Source of the DNA: Bacteroidales bacterium UBA6360
GTDB taxonomy: Bacteria > Bacteroidota > Bacteroidia > Bacteroidales > UBA932
Assembly: GCA_002440085.1 (NCBI GenBank)
Contig: DJRM01000034.1
Span: 5,679 to 29,695, forward strand
Length of the DNA: 24,017 nucleotides
Reading direction: 5' to 3'
Positions 9,101 to 16,358 of this stretch are shown here, one piece after another; position 1 is the stretch's first letter; each line of letters opens with the position of its first letter. The position numbers and the translations under genes were made by a program. The notes under the pieces were generated by a model. It searched no databases, had not been told where the DNA came from, and saw only the letters and a list, made by a program, of their open reading frames with translations.

Positions 9101-9369
9101 GATTTATAATTGCTCTTTTCTATCTTCTTGCCAGAATCCGGCAGGAAAAACACCCTGTCCCCGTCGACGAGGTCATAAAGGTCAGAAGAGCAATACTCGG
9201 CAGAATCCCTGTCAGGAAGGACTATGAAGTTGACCCCCGGACGGCAGACCTGCGAGACCACGAACCACCGGGCGGAAAGAAACAGCCCCGAACAGAACGT
9301 TTCCTCCGACTTTTCCATTCTTTCAGAAAGTTCTGCGACTGATTTTTGACTTATTAACAATTTCTCCAT
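6166..9369 (-). CDS. mfd: Transcription-repair coupling factor Mfd
   Basis: Mfd removes RNA polymerase stalled at DNA lesions and recruits UvrA, directing nucleotide-excision repair to transcribed strands. The 1067-residue product has the full domain order. A degenerate UvrB-like N-terminal module is followed by the CarD-like RNA-polymerase interaction domain (about residue 405, YIVHIDYGVGIFGGL). The RecG-like translocase comes next, with Walker A GDVGFGKTEVA (about 542-552), DEEQ-box IIDEEQKFGVG (about 645), TLTATPIPRTL, and motif VI QLRGRVGRSNRR (about 820). The C-terminal TRCF domain is last. E. coli Mfd has 1148 residues, so this is slightly compact. The ATG at 9369 is the natural start. 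The stop lies 90 bases before coaX and no strong terminator is visible between them, so readthrough into the envelope cluster is possible. Confidence 0.96.
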   Translation of the reverse strand: MEKLLISQKSVAELSERMEKSEETFCSGLFLSARWFVVSQVCRPGVNFIVLPDRDSAEYCSSDLYDLVDGDRVFFLPDSGKKIEKSNYKSSLGVQRTSSIGKILEYDGVEQLFFVTYPEALEEKVAEGGNDSARVLKIREGDEYDREKLTDRLFSMGFTRVDFVSEPGQYAVRGALIDIFSYSWNNPYRISFFGDEVDGISVFDCNSQLSKEKLSEVEIFADLSSGAGDAETAVSVTELLPGDTLVWLDSSDMYKDREFYSGLRRFRRVFLEVPISASGVSPVRFSIAPQPVFNKNFELLTEDLREKIGSGYRVCICGEKKSQLERLESILIQNEGYLPEFVPSRTVHSGFIDNEDKVCVYTDHEIFDRFHRVSLRRTVEKSEQLTINDLTSFAIGDYIVHIDYGVGIFGGLVRMKDDKGRVHEVVKLIYKDNDVVFVSVHALHKISRYRSKDSEPPKIYKLGSKTWQTLKSSAKKKVKDIAKDLIKLYAKRRASKGFAFSPDTFLQTELESSFMYEDTPDQEKAVQAVKRDMEDSCPMDRLVCGDVGFGKTEVAIRAAFKAATDGKQVAVLVPTTILALQHYKTFTSRLKEFPCNIEFVSRLRTAKEISDIRQRLKSGSIDILIGTHKILGSTFEFRDLGLLIIDEEQKFGVGAKEKLRQMKESVDTLTLTATPIPRTLQFSLLGARDLSIISTPPPNRIPVQTEIMLFDGDEIRKIITYELNRGGQVFFLHNKVEELQSIYDILHRLVPDMKICIAHGQMEAKVLEDRILDFMAGDYDMLLCTTIIENGLDIPNANTIIINQAQNIGLSDLHQLRGRVGRSNRRAFCYLIVPPLVSITEDARRRLKAIESFSDLGSGFNIAMQDLDIRGAGNLLGAEQSGFITDMGFETYQKILSEAMEELGVETGLTSRNVSESYVSDCTIETDQVALIPDSYINMTAEKIRIYKELDSMTSDEGIEKMKSQLSDRFGPLPPELESLMEIVRIRHLGEKLGFDKIIIKNGLLIAFFISNPLSKYYKSGTFQRILERLNDNQRLFDMKQNDNRLRIVSRNVPDLFEAYTRLSLLK

Positions 9370-9711
9370 TTCTCCGTTGATAACCTGTTGGAAAACCTGT
9401 TCAAATCTAATCGTAAATATTTTTTGAAATCACATAATTTTCTATATCCCACAGCCTTTTCCGCAAAAGCAAGTATCCGCCGATTTTTTTATCAAATTTC
9501 TTAATAAAGGCTTTTCAACAGCTATTGATACTACAAAACATTGTTAAACAGAGCGTTAGACATGTTATCAACATATCAACACAAATTTATCATCATCCTT
9601 TAAAATATATTTTTCTTTCTTTTAATAATTTTTCTGAACCCCGCCGCGGCTGTCTGCGTCATTGGCAAATTCGGGCAAATAAATTTATATTTGTACAAAA
9701 TTATTCAGACG
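9370..9711. other. AT-rich divergent intergenic region with DnaA-box-like words
   Basis: This 342-base region separates divergent mfd and ruvB and contains no credible ORF. It is strongly AT-rich. It holds GTTGATAACC (9376-9385), a related GTTGGAAAACC just after it, and TTATCAACA (9565-9573) facing the other way, plus further ATCAACA/TTCAACA words. TTATCAACA differs from the DnaA box TTATCCACA by one base. The region could be a DnaA-regulated promoter region or a replication origin. The absence of dnaA, dnaN or other usual origin neighbours keeps this tentative. The last 50 bases hold the ruvB promoter. Confidence 0.35.
9662..9693 (+). promoter_or_regulatory. ruvB promoter (Bacteroidota type)
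   Basis: A perfect -7 element TATATTTG (9686-9693) is preceded by TTGG (9662-9665) with a 20-base gap, close to the Bacteroidota TTTG-N19-TAnnTTTG pattern. It would start transcription just before the ruvB ATG at 9712, giving a very short leader. Confidence 0.6.
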
Positions 9712-10737
9712 ATGGAAACTGAGTTCAATCCGCACGACGTCAGCGCGGGCAAAGATAAGGAAATTGACGGAATTATAAGGCCGCAGGGGCTCGAAGAATT
9801 TTCCGGACAAGACAAGATCATACGCAACCTGAAGATTTTCGTGGCTGCGGCAAAGATGAGAGGGGAGACCCTCGACCATGTGCTCTTTCACGGTCCTCCG
9901 GGGCTTGGCAAGACCACGCTGGCGCACATCATAGCAAATGAGCTCGGGGTGAACATGAAAGTCACTTCTGGCCCTGTGCTTGACAAGCCAGGAGATCTTG
10001 CAGGGCTGCTTACTTCTCTTGAGGAAGGCGACGTTCTCTTTATCGACGAGATTCACAGGCTTTCCCCGGTAGTGGAGGAGTACCTCTATTCAGCGATGGA
10101 GGATTTCGTCATCGACATTATGGTGGACAAGGGACCCGGTGCAAGATCCATACGTCTGTCTCTCAATCCTTTCACGCTTGTGGGTGCCACGACGCGAAGC
10201 GGACTCTTGACTTCGCCGCTGCGTGCCCGTTTCGGGATAAAGTGTGCCATGGAGTACTACGACACGCCCACGCTTCAGAAAATCGTAGAGAGGAGCGCCG
10301 GGATTCTGAACGTTCCGATTGACGATGCCGCAGCGTATGAGATTGCTCTGCGGAGCCGCGGCACGCCGCGTATCGCGAACTCGCTGCTGAGGCGCGTGAG
10401 GGACTTTGCGCAGGTGGTGGGAAATGGAAGCATTGACCTTGGAATCGCTAAATATGCCCTCGATGCGCTGAATATAGACAAGAGGGGATTGGACTCGATA
10501 GACAACAAGATTCTCAAGACAATAATCACCAAGTTCAAGGGTGGTCCTGTCGGGGCGAACACCATCGCAACGGCGGTCGGTGAGGATCAGGGCACGCTGG
10601 AAGAGGTCTATGAGCCGTTCCTCATAAAGGAAGGATTCATAATGCGCACGCCTCGGGGCAGGGAAGTGACGGACCTCGCATACGCTCACCTCGGCATCGA
10701 CCGCATTCATCCGGACGAAAATCTTTTGTTTGAATGA
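9712..10737 (+). CDS. ruvB: Holliday junction branch-migration helicase RuvB
   Basis: RuvB is the AAA+ ring motor that, with RuvA, drives branch migration of Holliday junctions in recombinational repair. The 341-residue product matches the family length. It shows Walker A GPPGLGKT (61-68), Walker B LFIDEIHRLSPVVEE (from residue 109), sensor-1 VGATTRSGLL with the following SPLRARFG, and the C-terminal winged helix (GGPVGANTIATAVGEDQGT, then EPFLIKEGFIMRTPRGR). The start is the ATG at 9712. An in-frame TTG 21 bases upstream falls inside the -7 promoter element, so it is rejected. ruvA and ruvC are not adjacent, as is common in Bacteroidota. Confidence 0.97.
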   Translation: METEFNPHDVSAGKDKEIDGIIRPQGLEEFSGQDKIIRNLKIFVAAAKMRGETLDHVLFHGPPGLGKTTLAHIIANELGVNMKVTSGPVLDKPGDLAGLLTSLEEGDVLFIDEIHRLSPVVEEYLYSAMEDFVIDIMVDKGPGARSIRLSLNPFTLVGATTRSGLLTSPLRARFGIKCAMEYYDTPTLQKIVERSAGILNVPIDDAAAYEIALRSRGTPRIANSLLRRVRDFAQVVGNGSIDLGIAKYALDALNIDKRGLDSIDNKILKTIITKFKGGPVGANTIATAVGEDQGTLEEVYEPFLIKEGFIMRTPRGREVTDLAYAHLGIDRIHPDENLLFE

Positions 10738-10752
10738 AAGAATATTTCTCGC

Positions 10753-10785
10753 TTCGTTCAAAATGACAATATAGGAATGAACGAA
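10753..10785. terminator. Inverted repeat after ruvB, possible weak terminator or operator
   Basis: TTCGTTCA (10753-10760) and TGAACGAA (10778-10785) form an 8-bp inverted repeat with a 17-base spacer, between the ruvB stop and the -7 element of the next gene. No U-run follows, so termination would be inefficient. A regulatory site for the flavoprotein gene is equally possible. Confidence 0.3.
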
Positions 10786-10793
10786 AGATTTGC

Positions 10794-10801
10794 TAACTTT
10801 G
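10794..10801 (+). promoter_or_regulatory. -7 promoter element of the fumarate reductase genes
   Basis: TAACTTTG matches TAnnTTTG exactly, 56 bases before the flavoprotein ATG at 10858. No clear -33 TTTG is seen at 19 bases, so the promoter may be activator-dependent or simply have a poor -33 box. Confidence 0.6.
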
Positions 10802-10857
10802 CAGGTTGAATATTTTATATCTGATTTTTGAGGATAAATCTGTAAACCTTATATATA

Positions 10858-12804
10858 ATGGCAAAAGAATTGATTTCAAAGATTCCTGAGGGTCCTTTGG
10901 CCGAGAAATGGACAAAGCACAAGTCTCAGATCCGGGTTGTATCGCCCGGCAACAAGAGAAAGATGGAAATCATTGTCATCGGCACGGGTCTGGGAGGAGC
11001 GTCTGCAGCCGCTTCCCTCGGCGAACTCGGCTACAACGTGAAGGTCTTCTGCATCAGCGATTCACCTCGCCGCGCACATTCGATTGCGGCTCAGGGCGGC
11101 ATCAACGCGGCGAAGAACTACCAGAACGACAACGACTCCATCTACCGCCTGTTCTACGATACAATCAAGGGCGGTGACTACCGTAGCCGTGAAGCTAACG
11201 TCTACCGTCTTGCGGAAGTCAGCAACAACATCATCGACCAGTGTGTCGCGCAGGGTGTTCCTTTCGCGAGGGAATACGGCGGACTTCTCGCAAACCGCTC
11301 TTTCGGCGGGGCTCAGGTGAGCCGTACGTTCTACGCCCGCGGACAAACCGGCCAGCAACTCCTTCTCGGGGCATACGCCGCTCTTAACCGTCAGATTGCG
11401 GCCGGAACGGTGAAGTCCTACCCGCGTCATGAGATGCTTGACATCGTGCTCATCAACGGGGAGGCAAAGGGTATCATCGCGCGTAATCTTGTCACCGGTG
11501 AAATCGAGCGTTTCGGCGCACACGCTGTTGTTATAGCGTCAGGCGGATACGGAAACACCTACTTCCTTTCCACCAACGCCATGAACTCCAACGGTTCGGC
11601 GGCATGGCAGTGCTACAAGAAGGGAGCGTTCTTCGCGAATCCTTGCTTCGCACAGATTCACCCGACATGTATTCCGGTTCACGGCGAGCAGCAGTCGAAG
11701 CTCACGCTCATGTCAGAGTCTCTGCGCAACGACGGGCGCATCTGGGTTCCTAAGAAGCTTGAGGACGTCGCAAAGCTCCGAAAGCACGAGATAAAGCCTT
11801 CCGACATTCCTGAAGAAGACAGGGATTACTATCTTGAGCGCCGATACCCGGCATTCGGAAACCTCGTTCCTCGTGACGTCGCTTCCCGTGCCGCCAAAGA
11901 GCGCTGCGACGCGGGCTATGGCGTGAACGAGACCGGTCTCGCCGTATTCCTTGACTTCAAGACGGCCATCGAGCGTCTCGGCAAGGACGTCATCAAGGCA
12001 CGCTACGGCAACCTCTTCCAGATGTACGAGAAGATTACTGCGTCCGACCCTTACAAGGAGCCGATGATGATTTATCCGGCAATCCACTACACCATGGGCG
12101 GTCTCTGGGTTGACTATAACCTCCAGACTACCATCCCGGGTCTTTATGCAATCGGCGAAGCCAACTTCTCTGACCACGGCGGAAACCGTCTCGGTGCGTC
12201 AGCCCTCATGCAGGGTCTTGCTGACGGATACTTCATTCTCCCTTACACCATCGGCGACTACCTCGCTTCCAAGTTCAAGGAGCCTAAGACCGACATCGGC
12301 GCTCCTGAGTTTGAGGAGGCAGAGAAGGCAGTCCGCGCCAAGATTGACAGGCTTCTGTCCATCAAGGGTAAGGAATCCGTTGATACCATCCACAAGAAGC
12401 TCGGTCACATCATGTGGGAGCACGTCGGTATGGCCCGCAACGAGGCCGGTCTGAAGGAAGGCATCCAGATGATTCGTGAACTCAAGAAAGAGTTCTGGAG
12501 CAATGTCTATGTTGCCGGCGTCCAGGGCACATTCAACCAGGAGCTTGAAAAGGCTCTGCGTCTTGCCGACTTCCTTGAAATCGGTGAACTCATGGCTCTT
12601 GACGCGCTTGACAGGCGCGAGTCCTGCGGCGGTCATTTCCGTGAGGAGATGCAGACCGAGGATGGTGAGACCAAGCGTGACGATGAACACTATATGTACG
12701 TTGCTGCCTGGGAGTACAAGGGCGACGGCGTTGAGCCTGAACTCCACAAGGAACCTCTCAAGTACGAGAACATTCACATAGCGACAAGAAATTATAAAGA
12801 CTAA
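10858..12804 (+). CDS. frdA: Fumarate reductase / succinate dehydrogenase flavoprotein subunit
   Basis: Catalytic subunit interconverting fumarate and succinate. In anaerobic Bacteroidales it normally works as quinol:fumarate reductase at the cytoplasmic face of the membrane. The 648-residue product carries the Rossmann FAD motif IGTGLGGASAAASLGELG (41-58) and the HSIAAQGGINAA segment, whose His74 is the expected covalent FAD attachment site. It also has GGAQVSRTFYARGQTGQQ, the substrate-site segment QIHPTCIPVHGE and the C-terminal RRESCGGHFREE. The N-terminal MAKELISKIPEGPLAEKW is typical of the Bacteroides-type (B-type) enzyme. frdB follows 66 bases downstream. The usual upstream cytochrome b subunit gene (sdhC/frdC) is absent here; ruvB occupies that place. 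sdhA is an equally valid symbol. Confidence 0.95.
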   Translation: MAKELISKIPEGPLAEKWTKHKSQIRVVSPGNKRKMEIIVIGTGLGGASAAASLGELGYNVKVFCISDSPRRAHSIAAQGGINAAKNYQNDNDSIYRLFYDTIKGGDYRSREANVYRLAEVSNNIIDQCVAQGVPFAREYGGLLANRSFGGAQVSRTFYARGQTGQQLLLGAYAALNRQIAAGTVKSYPRHEMLDIVLINGEAKGIIARNLVTGEIERFGAHAVVIASGGYGNTYFLSTNAMNSNGSAAWQCYKKGAFFANPCFAQIHPTCIPVHGEQQSKLTLMSESLRNDGRIWVPKKLEDVAKLRKHEIKPSDIPEEDRDYYLERRYPAFGNLVPRDVASRAAKERCDAGYGVNETGLAVFLDFKTAIERLGKDVIKARYGNLFQMYEKITASDPYKEPMMIYPAIHYTMGGLWVDYNLQTTIPGLYAIGEANFSDHGGNRLGASALMQGLADGYFILPYTIGDYLASKFKEPKTDIGAPEFEEAEKAVRAKIDRLLSIKGKESVDTIHKKLGHIMWEHVGMARNEAGLKEGIQMIRELKKEFWSNVYVAGVQGTFNQELEKALRLADFLEIGELMALDALDRRESCGGHFREEMQTEDGETKRDDEHYMYVAAWEYKGDGVEPELHKEPLKYENIHIATRNYKD

Positions 12805-12837
12805 AAGAAGCTGTTTTCAATTTTTTAAACACTTCTT
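12805..12837 (+). other. Intercistronic stem-loop between the two fumarate reductase genes
   Basis: AAGAAG-C-TGTTT (12805-12816) can pair with AAACACTTCTT (12827-12837), giving 11 base pairs with one bulged C, directly after the flavoprotein stop. There is no following U-run. It is more likely an mRNA processing or stability element, or a partial attenuator, than a full terminator. Confidence 0.4.
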
Positions 12838-12870
12838 GAATTATTGAAAAAAATTAAAACAGATTCTATA

Positions 12871-13650
12871 ATGGATTTGACTTTGAAAGTATGGCGTCAG
12901 AAAAACGCCAAGGAGAAAGGGCATTTCGAGACCTATCAGGTCAAGGGTATTTCGCCTGACAGCTCTTTTCTTGAGATGCTTGACATCCTTAACGAGCAGC
13001 TGATTGAGGAAGGTATGGATCCTGTCGCTGTGGAGAAGGGATGCAAGTCTTCGGGTCCCGTTTCCTTCGACCACGACTGCCGTGAGGGAATATGCGGAGC
13101 CTGCTCACTCTATATCAACGGACGCGCGCATGGACCTGACGATGAGGTAACAACCTGCCAGCTTCACATGCGTAAGTTCAAGGACGGTGACACAATCACC
13201 ATCGAGCCGTGGAGAAGTCACGGTTTCCCTGTAATCAAGGATCTTGTAGTTGACCGTCAGGCGTTTGACAAGATTCTTCAGGCAGGCGGATATGTTTCTG
13301 TAGGCACCGGCGGTGTGCCTGATGCCAATGCCATTCCAATTCCTCGCGAAAAGGCCGAGGAGAGCATGGACGGCGCTGCCTGCATCGGCTGCGGTGCCTG
13401 CGTGGCAACCTGCAAGAACGGCTCGGCGATGCTTTTCGTGGCTGCCCGCGTAAGTTCCCTCGCTCTCCTTCCTCAGGGTAAGGTAGAGGCCGCAAAGCGT
13501 GCAAAGGCTATGGTGGCTAAGATGGACGAACTCGGATTCGGCTCCTGCACCAACACACGCGCCTGTGAGATGGAGTGCCCTAAGCACATCACCGTCTCCC
13601 ACATCGCGCGTCTGAACAGGGAATATCTTTGCGCTAAGTTTAAGGATTAG
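12871..13650 (+). CDS. frdB: Fumarate reductase / succinate dehydrogenase iron-sulfur subunit
   Basis: Electron-transfer subunit linking the FAD of the flavoprotein to the membrane quinone site. The 259-residue product has the N-terminal ferredoxin-type [2Fe-2S] cysteines C70, C75 and C78 (DCREGICGACS), with C96. The C-terminal [4Fe-4S]/[3Fe-4S] cysteines are C171, C174, C177 and C181 (CIGCGACVATC), then C226, C232 and C236 (CTNTRACEMECPK). All ligands are present, so it should be functional. The ATG at 12871 is preferred over an in-frame TTG at 12844, because the residues before MDLTLKVWRQ lack family character. It shares the transcription unit of the flavoprotein gene and is followed by a strong terminator. 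No membrane-anchor gene follows either. Confidence 0.95.
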   Translation: MDLTLKVWRQKNAKEKGHFETYQVKGISPDSSFLEMLDILNEQLIEEGMDPVAVEKGCKSSGPVSFDHDCREGICGACSLYINGRAHGPDDEVTTCQLHMRKFKDGDTITIEPWRSHGFPVIKDLVVDRQAFDKILQAGGYVSVGTGGVPDANAIPIPREKAEESMDGAACIGCGACVATCKNGSAMLFVAARVSSLALLPQGKVEAAKRAKAMVAKMDELGFGSCTNTRACEMECPKHITVSHIARLNREYLCAKFKD

Positions 13651-13699
13651 GGAATATTCCGTCCAGCCTGGCATTTTGGGCTGTTTCAACACATTAAGA

Positions 13700-13736
13700 A
13701 ATAAAGGTGATCAGATCGATTCTGGTCACCTTTATT
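13700..13736. terminator. Bidirectional rho-independent terminator between frdB and ychF
   Basis: A 15-bp stem runs from AATAAAGGTGATCAG (13700-13714) to CTGGTCACCTTTATT (13722-13736), with one G-U wobble and a 7-base loop. It lies between convergent frdB and ychF, and the T-rich ends on both strands support termination in both directions. It is nearly the same hairpin as at 24-53. Confidence 0.85.
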
Positions 13737-13772
13737 GTTCTTGTAACGCAGCAGATGCCGATATTATACGGT

Positions 13773-14876
13773 TTACACATTAAACAGGAAGTGCATGATG
13801 TCGCCGTCCTGCACGACATAATCCTTGCCCTCGACTCCGAGTTTGCCGGCGGCGCGGCAGGCTGCCTCGGACTTGAGCGTGATGAAGTCATCGTACTTTA
13901 TGACCTCGGCGCGGATGAAACCCTTCTCGAAGTCGGTGTGGATGACTCCGGCGGCCTTCGGGGCCTTGTCGCCCTTGTGGATGGTCCAGGCGCGGACCTC
14001 ATCGGCGCCGGCGGTGAAGAATGTCTGGAGGTTGAGCAGCGCGTAGGCGGACTGGATGAGCCGCACCACGCCCGATTCCTCAAGTCCGAGCTCTTCAAGG
14101 AACATCTGCCTTTCCTCGTAGGTCTCAAGCTCGGCGATGTCGGACTCAATCTTCGCTGAAATCACGAGAATTTCGGCGTCCTCGTCCTTTACGGCCTCGC
14201 GCACGGCATCGACGTACTTGTTGCCGCTCTTCGCCGATGCCTCGTCCACATTGCAGACATAGAGGATTGGCTTGTCGGTGAGGAGGAAAAGCTCCTTTGA
14301 GAGCGCGATTTCCTCCGGATTCTCAAGTTTCACGCTGCGGCAGCTCTTTCCGCTTTCGAGAGCCTCCTTGTAGCGCAGCAGGAGTTCCATCATCTTTGCC
14401 GCCGTCTTGTCCCCGCCTGCCTTGGCCTGCTTTGAGACCTTCGCGAGCCTGCTCTCAACCGTTTCCAGATCCTTGATCTGAAGTTCGAGGTCAATCACTT
14501 CCTTGTCCCTCACCGGGTCGACAGAGCCTTCCACATGCACGATGTTCGGGTCGTCGAAGCAGCGGAGCACATGAAGGATGGCGTCAGTCTCTCGTATGTT
14601 TGCAAGGAACTGGTTGCCGAGGCCTTCACCCTTGCTGGCTCCCTTCACTAGCCCCGCAATATCCACAATTTCCACAGTTGCCGGCACGAGGCTCTTCGGA
14701 TGGCAGAGTTCGTTCAGCACGTCAAGTCTCTTGTCGGGGACAATGGTCGAGCCGATGTTAGGTTCTATGGTGCAGAAAGGGAAGTTTGCGCTCTGTGCCT
14801 TTCCCGAGCTTACGCAATTGAAAAGAGTGGATTTCCCGACGTTCGGAAGTCCGACTATACCGCATTTCAGTGACAT
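13773..14876 (-). CDS. ychF: Redox/ribosome-associated P-loop ATPase YchF (OBG family)
   Basis: YchF (OLA1) is a conserved OBG-family NTPase that prefers ATP and associates with ribosomes; it has been linked to stress responses. The 367-residue product matches the family length (about 363). It has the P-loop VGLPNVGKST (8-17), the switch region with PNIGST, G3 VDIAGLVKGASKGEGLG, and the modified G4 motif CNVDE in place of NKxD, which explains ATP preference in the family. The C-terminal TGS domain follows (FFTAGADEVRAWTIHKG, then KDYVVQDGDIMHFLFNV). A coiled-coil region lies in the middle (about 120-200). It is monocistronic and convergent with frdB. Confidence 0.96.
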   Translation of the reverse strand: MSLKCGIVGLPNVGKSTLFNCVSSGKAQSANFPFCTIEPNIGSTIVPDKRLDVLNELCHPKSLVPATVEIVDIAGLVKGASKGEGLGNQFLANIRETDAILHVLRCFDDPNIVHVEGSVDPVRDKEVIDLELQIKDLETVESRLAKVSKQAKAGGDKTAAKMMELLLRYKEALESGKSCRSVKLENPEEIALSKELFLLTDKPILYVCNVDEASAKSGNKYVDAVREAVKDEDAEILVISAKIESDIAELETYEERQMFLEELGLEESGVVRLIQSAYALLNLQTFFTAGADEVRAWTIHKGDKAPKAAGVIHTDFEKGFIRAEVIKYDDFITLKSEAACRAAGKLGVEGKDYVVQDGDIMHFLFNV

Positions 14877-14902
14877 TTTTTCTTTTTTTTAAAATAGGAC
14901 TG

Positions 14903-14910
14903 CAAAAGTA
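14903..14910 (-). promoter_or_regulatory. ychF -7 promoter element
   Basis: The minus strand reads TACTTTTG, a perfect TAnnTTTG, 27 bases upstream of the ychF ATG. An ATTG lies slightly more than 20 bases further upstream as a possible -33 box. Confidence 0.6.
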
Positions 14911-15011
14911 GCAAATGTTTTTCTTTTTCTTTCAATCAATTTCGCCGATTCTTCCGACATTTGGCGGGTTTGCGGGAATATATGTTCACGGATATTGAAA
15001 TGTAGGATAAT

Positions 15012-16148
15012 ATGTCTTTGATACGGAAATATGCGTTCGGGGTTATTGCGGTGTGCACCGTTTTGTTTGTTCCTGCGGGAAGGGCTGAGGCGCAGGCGGA
15101 CATCGTGTTCTGGAATCTTGAAAATTTCTTCGACTATTTCGACGACGGCGGGTCTTCTTCAGATGCGGATTTCTCGTCGCGGGGAAGCCGGAGATGGACT
15201 AAGGCCAGGTTCACGAAAAAATGCAATATGGTCGGGAAGACGCTGCTGTGGATGGGGGAGAACTGCTGTGCTGACGGTGAACCGCCTGCTGTCGTGGGCG
15301 TCGCTGAGGTGGAGAATGCCTTTGTGCTGAACCGTCTTGTCAATTCGCCGGTGCTGAAGAAGTTGAACTATGGATATGTGCATTATGATTCGTCGGACAG
15401 GCGTGGAATCGACGTTGCGCTGCTCTACCGACGCGACGTGGTAAGGGTGTTGTCTTCGCGGCCTGTGCATATTTATGGAGACGGCGGGGTGTTGATGCGG
15501 ACGAGGGACATATTGTATGTGTATGCCGAGTATCTTTCTGGCCCGAGAGGCTCCGGCTTCGTTTCGGCTGGTGTTCCTGATAATAACGTGGCGACGGGGG
15601 ATTCTTTAAAGCCACCGCGGATTCACCTTTTGGTGAACCACCACCCGTCGAAGTTTTCCGGCGCAAAGGCATCGATGCGCGCCAGGGAACTGGCCATGGC
15701 GGCGCTGCGGGATGTGTGCGATTCCATAATGCGGGTCTCGGATGCACCGATTGTGGCGATGGGGGACTTCAACGACACTCCGGACGGGCGGCAGTTCATC
15801 CTGCTGGACGGACGGTTAAAAAACCTCGCTGAGCCGCTTTGTGAAAATGGCGAGGGGAGTATAAGGTATGAAGGGAGATGGGAGCTGATAGACCACTTTC
15901 TTGTAGGTTACAAGCCACTTTCCGGCTGTCGCCATGACGACATGTATGAAGGTGCTGCAGAAAATGCACCGGGCAGGAGCATTGGCGGAGACGGAGGCAA
16001 CTTTAAGATGAGCGTCATTCATGTTCCGTTTCTAATGACAGAAGACAGAACGCACACGGGCTTCAAACCCATGAGGACATATGTCGGCCCGCGGTATGCC
16101 GGAGGAGTGAGCGACCACTGCCCGATACTGCTTGAGTTCAGTATGTGA
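15012..16148 (+). CDS. Secreted endonuclease/exonuclease/phosphatase-family protein
   Basis: Member of the EEP fold family (DNase I, exonuclease III, inositol phosphatases, sphingomyelinase), likely a metal-dependent phosphodiesterase outside the cytoplasm. The 378-residue product starts with a signal peptide (MSLIRKYAFGVIAVCTVLFV, cleavage near AEA-Q). It shows the EEP landmarks in order: FWNLENFF (33-40, metal-ligand Asn), VAEVEN (Glu ligand), DRRGIDVALLY, VNHHPS (catalytic His region), AMGDFND (Asp/Asn pair), ELIDHF and the C-terminal SDHCPILLEF (His catalytic pair). The substrate is unknown; both nuclease and lipid or inositol phosphatase roles are open. AGGA lies 4 bases before the ATG. 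A weak TTTG (14960) plus TATGTTCA (14981) might be its promoter. Confidence 0.88.
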   Translation: MSLIRKYAFGVIAVCTVLFVPAGRAEAQADIVFWNLENFFDYFDDGGSSSDADFSSRGSRRWTKARFTKKCNMVGKTLLWMGENCCADGEPPAVVGVAEVENAFVLNRLVNSPVLKKLNYGYVHYDSSDRRGIDVALLYRRDVVRVLSSRPVHIYGDGGVLMRTRDILYVYAEYLSGPRGSGFVSAGVPDNNVATGDSLKPPRIHLLVNHHPSKFSGAKASMRARELAMAALRDVCDSIMRVSDAPIVAMGDFNDTPDGRQFILLDGRLKNLAEPLCENGEGSIRYEGRWELIDHFLVGYKPLSGCRHDDMYEGAAENAPGRSIGGDGGNFKMSVIHVPFLMTEDRTHTGFKPMRTYVGPRYAGGVSDHCPILLEFSM

Positions 16149-16192
16149 CCGGAGGGGGAAAAAGAGCGATGGAATCGAATATAGACCACAAA

Positions 16193-16215
16193 AGATATTC
16201 AAATATCTCATTTTT
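16193..16215 (+). terminator. Weak AT-rich hairpin terminator after the EEP gene
   Basis: AGATATT (16193-16199) and AATATCT (16202-16208) pair around a two-base loop, followed shortly by TTTTT. A wider GAGCGAT (16164-16170) / ATCGCTC (16224-16230) pair encloses it. The tight loop and AT-rich stem make it weak. Confidence 0.4.
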
Positions 16216-16280
16216 CAGAACATATCGCTCATAATGGCGGAATTTGCGATGATGCCGGTTCGTTTAATGCAAAAATTTTA

Positions 16281-16288
16281 TAACTTTG
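16281..16288 (+). promoter_or_regulatory. galK -7 promoter element
   Basis: TAACTTTG is a perfect TAnnTTTG match, 70 bases before the galK ATG, with TTCG (16259-16262) 18 bases upstream as a one-mismatch -33 box. The leader between them and the ATG shows no clear operator. Confidence 0.6.
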
Positions 16289-16358
16289 GCTCCGCTTGGC
16301 GAAAATCGCCGGCAAGACACACGTACTGATCAAAAATTATAAACTAAAATTGATAAAC

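Noticed and set aside
16164..16230. Small structured RNA enclosed by GAGCGAT/ATCGCTC
   Set aside because: Only a 7-bp outer stem and a tight AT-rich inner hairpin. It matches no RNA family I know, so only the inner hairpin is listed as a weak terminator.
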